Source: Amborella trichopoda (lineage: Eukaryota > Streptophyta > Magnoliopsida > Amborellales > Amborellaceae). Taken from it: a DNA stretch of 64,000 bases. This document shows, in pieces, positions 55,777 to 64,000 of this stretch (position 1 is its first letter; each line of letters begins with the position of its first letter). Under the pieces are notes generated by a model. It saw nothing but the letters and a program-made list of their open reading frames with translations, searched no databases and was not told the DNA's origin. The position numbers were made by a program, and so were the translations under genes. The stretch lies in NCBI RefSeq assembly GCF_000471905.2, contig NW_006500178.1:2296670-2360669 (forward strand), read 5' to 3'.

Positions 55777-57807
55777 GCCTATGAAATTTAGATATCATAT
55801 ATCAACCATTCCAAAGATTCAATAGAACAAGATACCATAGAAAGATCATTACAAAGAATAATCACACTTATATGTCCCATTTACAAATGCACTTCAAGTT
55901 CTTCCAAATGAAAACCCCGACCCCGACCATGGTACCATCATTCAGCACAACAAGATTGCCTTACCCCATTATCAGATTGTGTTACCCCAGTTTAGACTTC
56001 CTATAATTATACAAGGCTCACCATATCAAAGATAATATACAATCCCCTTTTATTTTATTTATTTGGGGCACATGAGCAATGTCAAGGGTGTTTGAGGCCT
56101 TACAATAAAAGAGCAAATATCAAGTATGTGTTTCACATTAGAAGACAAATCAAATTTTATATCACACCAAGGTAGTAAATGCATTAATTGCAATCAAATA
56201 TGAGCAATAATAATAATAATAATAATAATGAACAAAATAAGTCTTCTATCTTCTGTGACGCTTCGTCTCTCCTTTTTTTTCTTTTCTTTTTTTAATAGAA
56301 ATTTCAACAATATATAAGGCAACAGAATAGCACAATATGTATTCAAAGATGCGATATATGTTTAGAGTGATTGTTTCTCTCTAACATAGAAGTCTACCTT
56401 AGAATAATAAATTATCCTTCCATCGTTTTTATTAATATCACTGTATAATAGCAAGTTAAGATATATATGCTAAGTCAACTGAATATCGTGTTACCAACTA
56501 GCAAAAACAAGTTTTATCAATTTGCAATCTCTAATCAAATGAAAAAAAATAGGATCAAAACAGTAGCCTATGGGCACTTGGTTTTATTGTTATATGAAAT
56601 GTAGAGAGAGAGTAAAGAAGGTCGAGGGAGGAAAAAAAAAAAAACCCTCCCGTAAGAAAGTCAAAAGACAAGTGGTAAAGTTGAGTTTTATGCAAACATA
56701 GCCACACAACCAATTTATTTTATATTCTTTTTAGCCAAATTTGGTTATGTCAACAAACTACTATTTACAGAGCAGCACGCTGAAACAGTTGAGCATAAGA
56801 GATCTGTAAATTACTTACGAAAGCTTTCTGGAACCTGATCGTGGATAAAAAAAAGTTGATTGGGCTAAAGATCTACAGTAGATAAAGATGAAGATGGGAT
56901 GAAAAATACCCAACGAATTAAGGCCAAGAGGTAACCCATTATTTGTCAGTACGGCTGCCGATACAACTCATTAGGGTTTGAGGTGAGAGAAAGAAATAAA
57001 CAAAACGATAAGAGAGACTTGAAAAAAAAAAAAAACAATATATATACTCCTTTTACTCTTATTTTGTGGTTGAAAAGGTACACAAAGTTCTTTGACGATT
57101 GGGCTAATGAATCAGCGCATAGAAGACCCAGTAGTGGTATATTCACGACGGATAAAAAATTTATCGTGCGTGCATGAATAGAGAAGAAAGAAAATTCACC
57201 ATGAATAGTATATAAGAGAGATGGTAAATAAGAGAAATTCTACCAAAAAAAGGTTAATGGACCTGATGAACCTGGATTGCTCCTAGAGGTAACGACAATT
57301 AATAAAGAAATGAATAATGGACGAGAGAGTAAGAGATTGACCTAAATTTTGCAGAGACAAAACGGTAAAGTAAATAAAAAAGCACGAAAGTAGACATCAA
57401 AACTGTGTAAAAATATAGAAATAGGTCATGAGGCAAGCTTGAGATCCATACCTGAAATGCTTTAAAACCCTCAAATCACTGGTTTTTCGCTGTGAGATCA
57501 AAGACATTGGAGAAGGGGAAAAGAGGCGAATAGAGACACTTGACTAAATGGGTGAAGTTGGAGAGGGAAGAAAGGGAAAACAAAATAAACAAGAGAGGTT
57601 GCACATGTGAAGTGACAAGAAAAAACTTTCAAGCGGCATGTGATCTACGCTCCTTAAGCTTCGTTTTCCATGGGGAGGGTGGGAGAGGCACAATCCCAAT
57701 TTTTGAGGATGGCGGGCTTCTTGCATCTTAAAAAAAATATTAACCCAAATATGTGGGTTAGAATTTGGGATGCCCAACTGCTCTAGTTCCAATTGTAAAA
57801 CGTACCC
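55777..57807. other. Non-coding right arm of Harbinger 2
   Basis: No gene recognised. It holds a TAA microsatellite at 56207-56229 and ends with the terminal repeat at 57780-57807. Short frames on either strand lack motifs. Confidence 0.45.
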
Positions 57808-58135
57808 TTAATAAATTTGATCAGCATCTTTACAATTGAATTTGCCTGTGTGACCACCGGTCCATATCGGGTGGATTTGTGACCCAAAACGATGGGAATC
57901 AGGCATAGGGATGGCAATCGGGTCGAGTAGACCTAAACGGGTCTAGGTCTACCCGGCCTTTGGGGGTCAACCCGATCGAGCATACAACACATAAAATAAA
58001 TAAAAAATATATATTATACAATACATACAAAAAACTAATTTTCTTAATTTAATTTTAGACCTGAGTTCGGACCCAAATGACTTAAACCCAAAGTTGAGGC
58101 CGAATCCAAGTCACTTTAACCCGGCTAAAGTCCGG
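57808..58135. mobile_element. hAT-like MITE remnant
   Basis: From 57906, TAGGGATGGCAATCGGGTC followed by GGGTCTAGGTCTACCCGG and an AT core (TATATATTATACAATACA) repeats the architecture of the element at 3456. The right end is not recognisable. Confidence 0.4.
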
Positions 58136-58262
58136 GTGGAGACATCAGACCATTCCAAGGGTCACCCTAGATCATTAAGTGTAGACATCAGGCCATTCCA
58201 AGGGTCACCCTAGATCATTAAGTGTAGACATCAGACGATTCAACGGGTCATCCTAGATCCCC
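58136..58262. repeat. 43-bp tandem repeat, three units
   Basis: Units at 58136, 58179 and 58222, each GTGTAGACATCAG followed by CCATTCCAAGGGTCACCC and TAGATCATTAA, the third diverging at its end. Confidence 0.88.
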
Positions 58263-59180
58263 CACCCACCGGACCCATTCCAGATCCCCCGATTTTTATA
58301 CACAAACGTTCATTAAACGCAAAATTATCTAATTAACCACAACAAGAGGCTTGTAGCAACTGTTATAACAAAGAATATCAAGTTTTAGGGTGAACTTAGT
58401 CTCATGCATTGAGATGTATCAAAGTAAATTCTAGGAAAAAATAATTAACTGTTCTTGATCATATCTATGTAGCCCATTTTATGTCAAAGCAGAGTTTTTC
58501 AATATGCATGCAATAAGAGCATTTACATTTATATGCAAATGCAAAAAATGTCCTAACAACATCTGAACATTATCTCAACCATTCAAAATATCAACTGTAC
58601 AAATCATGTTCCACCATTCCGCTCCCATTCCGCTCTATCAAGGGCTCTGCCCATCAGTTGGGAATAGGGTTGAGGTTATGGTAACACTACATGAGCCTCA
58701 ACTGCCCTAGCTTTTCATTTCCACTGCACGCATTCGAAAACCACCAACTATTTCTAAAACTGTCGAAAACCACCAACTATTTCTAAAACCGGTAGGGATA
58801 TGCATTCCCCCAATCTACCCAAAAAAAAAAAGCTCTACTCTCAATCATTCACCATATCTCTTCTCACTCCTGTTCAATTCAACTACACACTACTGAACAG
58901 AAAGTTGATGATTTATTTGTCATACTGTTTATCTCGCAAATACAATCATGGCATACAAACTCAATTTTCAACCCCTTCAGGTTAATGATGCTGTTCATCA
59001 GGTAGCTACCTCAAAATATAACTGAGCAATGATATCTCCTAAACTCTCCCACCCTAGTAAATATTACAAGTACACCCTAAAAGGGCAAAAGTTAGTAACG
59101 CCATGGGTCTAAGGAGGCTGGAAATATCCAAATTTTTGGATAAAATTGGCAATCTTTGTCATTAACTTCGCACATCTAAT
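58263..59180. other. Intergenic, nothing recognised
   Basis: A 27-bp direct repeat (GAAAACCACCAACTATTTC) occurs twice near 58736 and 58763. No other structure; downstream of the ribosomal protein gene, so its 3' end may reach into 59180-59390. Confidence 0.35.
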
Positions 59181-59390
59181 AATAAAAGAAACCAAAATAG
59201 CAACATTCAACATTCCATCCACAAACAAAGTAGACATACAAAAATTCACTTAAATGGCAATAGACAAAGTCTGCTTGAGCCAACATTCTCAATATCCGCA
59301 ACGAACAATCATCACTGACGAAAATTTTCCTAAAACAAAAAAGCAAAACAAGTGCGAGAACCATAAGTTTATAAGCAAGGCATGAGTAAT

Positions 59391-60120
59391 TTAGGCAGAA
59401 GCTCCCTTCCCCTTCTTCCTCTGGATCTTCTTCATATAGAACTCTAGCTCCTTACCCTCCAAGACGTATCTGTCAAAGCACCACAATAACACAATCAATA
59501 AATTACAAAATCGTTCACCAAAGCATATATTGGAATATAATGAATCCCAGTATGCCAAGTTAACCAAAAGTTAACAACAAAAAATACCCCTTGTCCTTCA
59601 TTGCATATTTTTTCTTTTAGGGAAGGGGTACATTTTGTTAGTTGTCCGGGGCAACAGTGAAAATAAACTATAGATGGCTAACATTCAAATTTTCCAAGGC
59701 AAGGAACACATCTACTTCCAACCCTCTCATACAATTAAGTATGACGCGTCACTAAACAAATTATTCTCAGATTGTCATCATTATCCCCATAAAACAAAGC
59801 ATCTTCCCATCCAAGATGATTAGCACTAAATTGGAGGTGCAATTTCTGACCAAAACTTTGGATGAAGGAATGCATGCTTCACCACATTTAAACATCCCAT
59901 AAGGATATGAAGCACCCAAAAGGGAAAGAGAGATGGACGTTTCTAATTACCCATCAGCTCGTCCACATTGTCCAGGGCGAGACGAGATGCATGCCAATAG
60001 TCTGCCACCACCAAACTGTTCTTCAATGTGTGGGTCAAGTTTGTGACCCTCAAGACGCTTTTCCAGCTTCCTTTTAACATGGTCACTCTTTTTCACCTCC
60101 TCTGTAGCACCCTCAGCTTC
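59391..60120 (-). CDS. RPS8: 40S ribosomal protein S8 (eS8), last two exons
   Basis: Minus strand. Exon 60120-59951 (170 bp, acceptor TTTCAG|GAAGC, donor ATGG|GTAATT) joins exon 59469-59391 (79 bp, acceptor GACAG|ATACG) to give 82 codons and a TAA stop. The protein end reads [56 protein letters not shown] and a lysine-rich tail [13 protein letters not shown], a clear eS8 C-terminus. eS8 is a component of the small ribosomal subunit. The frame is intact and splice sites are good, so it looks functional. The N-terminal exons (about 140 residues in plants) are not visible up to 64000; they are probably beyond the window, making the intron at least 3.9 kb. Confidence 0.92.
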
Positions 60121-61532
60121 CTGAAACAACATGAAATTATTGATTTGTAATAGACAGTTCTAATTCATTGAAGATCCTCTGAATAGTTGGTACGAATGCA
60201 AAAGCATATACAATGAGCATCATCCATGTAGGGGACAGTACACAAGAAAAGCGCTCATAAGTCAAAGCATAAGACACGGAAGAGGGTATAAATACAAGAA
60301 AGCAAGTTGACGATGTTATGAGAACTTTATATATTAACCAAGAAAGACAAAACCTATTTCATGTAAAATAACTACACAAAATGAGGCAAGAGATATAATA
60401 ATGCACTTCACTTTTTCTACAAGTAATTTTACCATAATCGAGGTCCTTGCATGAAGTCTACAGTTTGTACAGCAGAGGAAGGAAACTATCCATAACTACA
60501 ATTGAAGACAACCCTAAAACACAATAAAATGTCTTATTTTTCTTTCCCTGTGGGAAAGGATGCAATCATCCAATTATTCTCAGGATTTTAGCAACATCAT
60601 CAAAAGAATCTCTGATAAGCCAGCCAACCTGGAGTTGGAACATGGTAACTATCCCTCAAATTCTTACAACGTGGAAAACGGATCATAAACAGCTACATCT
60701 GTTAAATTCTGGCATACTTTAGCTATGAAAATGATGTCTCAAGGCACAAGAGCTCCTTCATATGCATAATGATTATGAAGTGCTCAATAATCTAGCAGTG
60801 AAGAACAATCACCAGGTACATTTTTTAATCCTAGAACTTTCTCAATTGGATGGCTGAAGCTCGGGCCCTCACCAAGCAGGGCTTGTGTTCAAGGTACTAT
60901 AAAGAGTGCATGTTGTCAGAAAGGAAAAGAAGACAGCTTGTTTCACTTGCATTCAATTCCCTGTAACCACTATAAACTCAATGATGCATTAGTACAATAT
61001 GATCGTAACTTCTCATCCAGCTGGTTAGTAGCTTGTCATCTAGACAGCCACGATCCACTTAGCAAGGTCAGGGATGAGCAGATTTAGATGCTAGAGATTG
61101 CCCAATCAAGGAAGTGAGGGGATAACATACAGTAATATCACTAGACGTCAATGTGATTTCCAAGTAGAAAGAAAAGCATTGTAAATTCTAAACCCTCGAC
61201 TGGAAGAAACCCATGTTTGTGACTGAAGTCAGACACAGAATGCAATGCATCACACATAATATAAAATGTAAAAACTCCTAATTAGGGAGCCTCGTTAACT
61301 CCAATATAAGCACTTATGAGGTTATGAGTGAGGAAGCAAGATTCTATGGGTCAAGCCTAACTTATCTGTCCATTACTTTTAGAGTTAATATATTCCTTAT
61401 GTTACAAAACTAACTTTATGGACATAATATGGAAAAATTAAATGTGAGATGGACCCCACCATGTAACACATAATCCTGAAAAAGTAAAAAGAAGTCAAGG
61501 AGATATAATGGTCAGATAGAATATTACTAGCT
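60121..61532 (-). other. Probable RPS8 intron, left part
   Basis: Begins at the acceptor of the penultimate RPS8 exon. No further exon of the gene could be found in it, and no other gene. If the gene is complete this is intronic and the LINE at 61533 lies inside it. Confidence 0.5.
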
Positions 61533-61739
61533 TTTTTTTTTTTTTTAAAGTAAAGTTTATTGTATTTCAAAGCCAAAATTACAAAAGGTGAGGTGACCCA
61601 AGAAGGGTCACGCTATACAATTCCAGTAAGCTCAAGTAAAACAAAGAATATGCAGAAAAGGAAGGGAGCCACTCAGAAGAGTAGGGAAGGTAGAGGCCTT
61701 AGGTCCCCAAGGTCGGACAGGACGCTCCGAGCTTGGCCA

Positions 61740-62270
61740 ACCTGTCAATTTTTTAGTTGGCCTCTCTGAACACATGTTTCCAGACAATGTTAAAATCTTT
61801 GGTGATGTAAAATAATTTCTTCAAAAATGTCATCAAGTCGCCAGGGCCAAGCTGAGCGATTAGAGGCCCAAGTGATGATATTCTTGGCATCTCCTTCCAC
61901 CGTCAAGTCGTGACTCCAAGCGAGGTTCCACTTGCGAAGGTCCTCCAAAAGGGCAAGGGCCTCTGCAAGAGTGGAGTCCCCAAAACCAATAGGGCGGGAG
62001 ATTGTCATCAAAATACTGCCATCACGAGAGCGAATGAGTCCCCCCTATGCCAGAGGGTCCCATGTTGCCAAGGGAGCAACCATCGAAGTTGAGTTTGAAA
62101 GCACCCTGATCTGGTGGTCTCCAAAGGGAAGCTCTCGAGAGCTTAGGAGGAGAAAATGCCCAAAAGATTGGACCAGTTACAGTGGAAATAAGAGGAAGGT
62201 ACATCCTTGAACAAGGGGTTAATGGTCGCCCAAAAGGCCACAAGAGAGCAACCATCGAAGTTGAGTTTGA
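61740..62270 (-). pseudogene. LINE RNase H domain
   Basis: Minus strand, split over frames: QGAFKLNFDGCSLGNMGPSG (first catalytic Asp in FDG), then GDSTLAEALALLEDLRKWNL (Glu in LAEA), LTVEGDAKNIITWAS, and KHVFREAN*KIDRLAKLG at the end. The stop after REAN and several frame shifts break it. Confidence 0.8.
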
Positions 62271-62414
62271 AAGCACCCTGATCTAGTGGTCTACAAAGGG
62301 AAGCTCTCGAGAGCTTAGGAGGAGAAATGCCCATAAGATTGGACCAGTTACAATGGAAATACGAGGAACGTACATCCTTGAACAAGGGGTTAATGGTGGC
62401 CCAAAAGGCCACAA
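62074..62414. repeat. 172-bp tandem duplication inside the LINE
   Basis: Copies 62074-62245 and 62246-62414 both start GAGCAACCATCGAAGTTGAG and run through GGGAAGCTCTCGAGAGCTTA to GGGGTTAATGGT, with a few substitutions and one base missing. It repeats the start of the RNase H domain. Confidence 0.92.
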
Positions 62415-62940
62415 GGTTCCTGACCTTGTCTGCCAAAAGCCTTGCCGAGGACCGCCTTCTCCTGAACATTATCTAATTTCTTTCGGTCCAAAGAACCCAA
62501 AGGGTGGCAAAAAATGGAGGCTTTCCACCAGAGCTTTCCCCCCTCCGACCAATTCAAAACATAAGTCCAAACTGTCCACGAGAATTCGCAATGAAGGAGA
62601 AGATGTTCATTAGATTCTTCATCCTCGAGGCACAAAACACATATGTTGGGAATTTGCACCCCTCTCCTTTTTAGGTGATCCACTGTAAGCAATCTCTCGT
62701 GTAAAGGTATCCAACAGAACACCTGGACCCTATGCGGAACGAAAGAATTCCAAGCTTTGGAAAACATGGGATTAATGGGGCCAGAGGCGTAGGAGGTGGA
62801 AGTGAATGCACGAAAGAAAGATGAGACCGAGAAGGCACCTGAGGGGGATGGGGCCGGGATAATTCTGTCAATGCCAAAGAGCTGAAGGAAGATAGAGTGC
62901 ATTGAAGCAGCCAAAGAGAGGTATTCCTCCATCTCATGAT
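62390..62940 (-). pseudogene. LINE zf-RVT domain
   Basis: Minus strand: GAFSVSSFFRAF, MFSKAWNSFVPHRVQVFCW, HERLLTVDHLKRRGVQIPN and CVLCLEDEESNEHLLLHCEF, with the conserved CxxC...H...HC zinc pattern of the zf-RVT domain (zinc-binding region of LINE reverse transcriptase). A stop lies near 62940. Confidence 0.85.
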
Positions 62941-63140
62941 CTAAAGGTACCCCCTAAATACAGGGGTCCAAGCTCTAGCTGATCCAGAACCAGAAAAATT
63001 GTCCACCACCGAGGAGAGATGATTGAGGACTACACGGCACAGGTTGGGGTACTGGTCCCTAAGGGGGGTCTAGCCACACCAAACGTTTATCCAGAACCTC
63101 ACCTTCATCCCCTCTCTAGGTCGAAATCGAACATGTAGCG

Positions 63141-63606
63141 GGAAAAAAGCCACGGCTTCGCAAAATAGACCTCAAGAAGCCAGAGAGATTTTCGTTGGTC
63201 TTACATTTCAGGTGACATTTGCAGAAATCTTAATCAGGTTCCTACAAAATATGGATTATTATGGATTTCATTCAGCTCTTAGACAAACGTTTGTAAACAT
63301 TTTAGTCATATCAATTCCTCTAATGGCTGTCGAAAGAACATTAACATTATGGTTATCACAAAAAGATGGTTTAAAGCCATAACTCCATTTTCACCGATGT
63401 TTAAAGGAGCAGCGAACTGGATCGGAACCCGCCAGCTTAGCTTGGGAACTGATGGGGTTGGTCCGGTCCCACCAAAATATTGGGAACCGGCCAGTTATGG
63501 CCAGTTCTCTGACAGAACAGGCTGGTTCTGATAGAGAACCAGCCCCAAGTTTTAGTTTTTAATTTTTTCAAAATTCCTTTTTTATCTCTAATTTTTTTAA
63601 AAAAAT
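63141..63606. other. Spacer with a GC-rich patch
   Basis: 63400-63545 is GC-rich with GGAACCGGCCAGTTATGGCC-type words repeated (CAGTTCTCTGACAGAAC / CTGGTTCTGATAGAGAAC), possibly the end of another MITE. No gene seen. Confidence 0.35.
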
Positions 63607-63765
63607 AACAGTATCAATATCACAGAATGACAGTATCAGTATCACAGAATGACAGTACGAGTATCACATAATGATAGTATCAGTATTACAGAATGTCAAT
63701 ATCAATATCACAAAATAACAGTATCAGCATCACAAAATGATAGTATCAGTATCACATTTTGAGTA
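63607..63765. repeat. 22-bp minisatellite, about seven units
   Basis: Head-to-tail units of the form GACAGTATCAGTATCACAGA with scattered substitutions and length shifts. Not a CRISPR array: units abut with no spacers and the setting is a plant nuclear genome. Confidence 0.85.
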
Positions 63766-64000
63766 TCACAACTCACATTTCCTGCAATTTCAAGCAAATG
63801 ACGTCCGTTCATAAATAAGGCCATAACTATTGATTTGTTTAGAATCCGGAGATGTTTCCAAAACCAATTTTACACTAGACACACATCTTTCAAATGGGGG
63901 TAGTTTGAAAGCAATTGGACCTCGTTTGGTTACTCGAAAGTTCATGACAACCAAAGTGATGGTTCTGAACTTTAGTAAAATCTGTCCACAGTGACATACC
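63766..64000. other. Right edge, nothing recognised
   Basis: No gene, RNA or repeat structure seen. If RPS8 is complete this is still within its intron. Confidence 0.3.

Larger units (their letters stand above)
45853..57807 (-). mobile_element. PIF/Harbinger transposon 2, split by a nested Copia
   Basis: Termini GGGCCTGTTTGACAACTGG (left) and CCAATTGTAAAACGTACCC (right) are an imperfect inverted repeat and are flanked on both sides by TTA (45850-45852 and 57808-57810), the 3-bp target duplication typical of PIF/Harbinger. Inside, on the minus strand, are a Myb/SANT ORF followed by a HARBI1-type transposase, the two-gene layout of autonomous elements. A 5.4-kb Copia (50195-55567) lies in the Myb/SANT ORF. 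Without it the element is about 6.6 kb, long for the family, partly because of unassigned DNA at 45.9-47.6 kb. Confidence 0.8.
61533..63140 (-). mobile_element. L1-type LINE, 3' part, 5' truncated
   Basis: Minus strand. A run of about 16 T at 61533-61548 is its poly(A) tail. Upstream in element order: the end of reverse transcriptase (MKVRFWINVWCG near 63090), a zf-RVT zinc-binding domain and an RNase H domain. Such an order with a 3' poly(A) is characteristic of plant L1 LINEs, which are usually 5'-truncated on insertion. No target duplication was fixed. Same orientation as RPS8. Confidence 0.85.

Noticed and set aside
60161..61500. Further RPS8 exons upstream of 60120
   Set aside because: Searched the minus strand for the expected S8 middle and N-terminal sequence; nothing convincing was found.
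63607..63765. Regular repeats that could suggest a CRISPR array
   Set aside because: Units abut without unique spacers, vary in length, and the window is plant nuclear DNA.
1..64000. tRNA, rRNA or organellar DNA insertions
   Set aside because: No cloverleaf-like A/B box pairs, rRNA blocks or plastid/mitochondrial gene sequences were recognised by eye; a dedicated scan could still find a short one.

Overview
This window is nuclear DNA of a flowering plant: intron-containing genes with GT-AG splice sites, Copia LTR retrotransposons with tRNA-iMet primer sites, PIF/Harbinger and L1-type LINE relatives, AT-rich spacers and CT microsatellites. It is gene-poor and rich in old, decayed transposons. 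Only two host genes could be supported. The species cannot be read from the sequence. The age of the repeats, and a noise block beside the assembly gap that looks like pyrosequencing flow-order error, would fit an early-diverging angiosperm assembled partly from 454 reads (Amborella, for example), but that is a guess.

Layout. 1-9.2 kb: small inverted-repeat elements (MITEs), minisatellites and unassigned AT-rich DNA. 9.24-19.19 kb: one Copia element on the minus strand; its left LTR is split by the 3' end of another Copia, and its right LTR by a 3.0 kb PIF/Harbinger transposon. This Copia itself sits in one copy of an older tandem duplication whose partner is at 20.9-21.9 kb. 22-25.1 kb: MITEs. 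25.17-28.25 kb: an internally deleted Copia on the plus strand (gag and protease only). 28.3-40.4 kb: dense MITE territory, a 20-N assembly gap beside a CT microsatellite, a 408-bp tandem duplication and LINE scraps. 40.8-44.05 kb: a complete three-exon gene for a DOMON plus cytochrome b561 protein (397 aa). 45.85-57.81 kb: a second PIF/Harbinger transposon (transposase plus Myb/SANT ORF, TTA target duplication, minus strand), whose Myb/SANT ORF is cut by a 5.4 kb Copia. 59.39-60.12 kb: the last two exons of the gene for 40S ribosomal protein S8 (minus strand). 61.5-63.1 kb: 3' end of a LINE. 63.6 kb: a 22-bp minisatellite.

The two genes are unrelated in function: one encodes a plasma-membrane electron-transfer protein, the other a cytosolic ribosome component. 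The rest of the coding signal is transposon debris with stops and frameshifts. The most informative patterns are the nesting order of the elements and a MITE family (about 380-393 bp) with five copies flanked by matching 9-bp target duplications, which points to Mutator-like transposition. No novel gene system was found.
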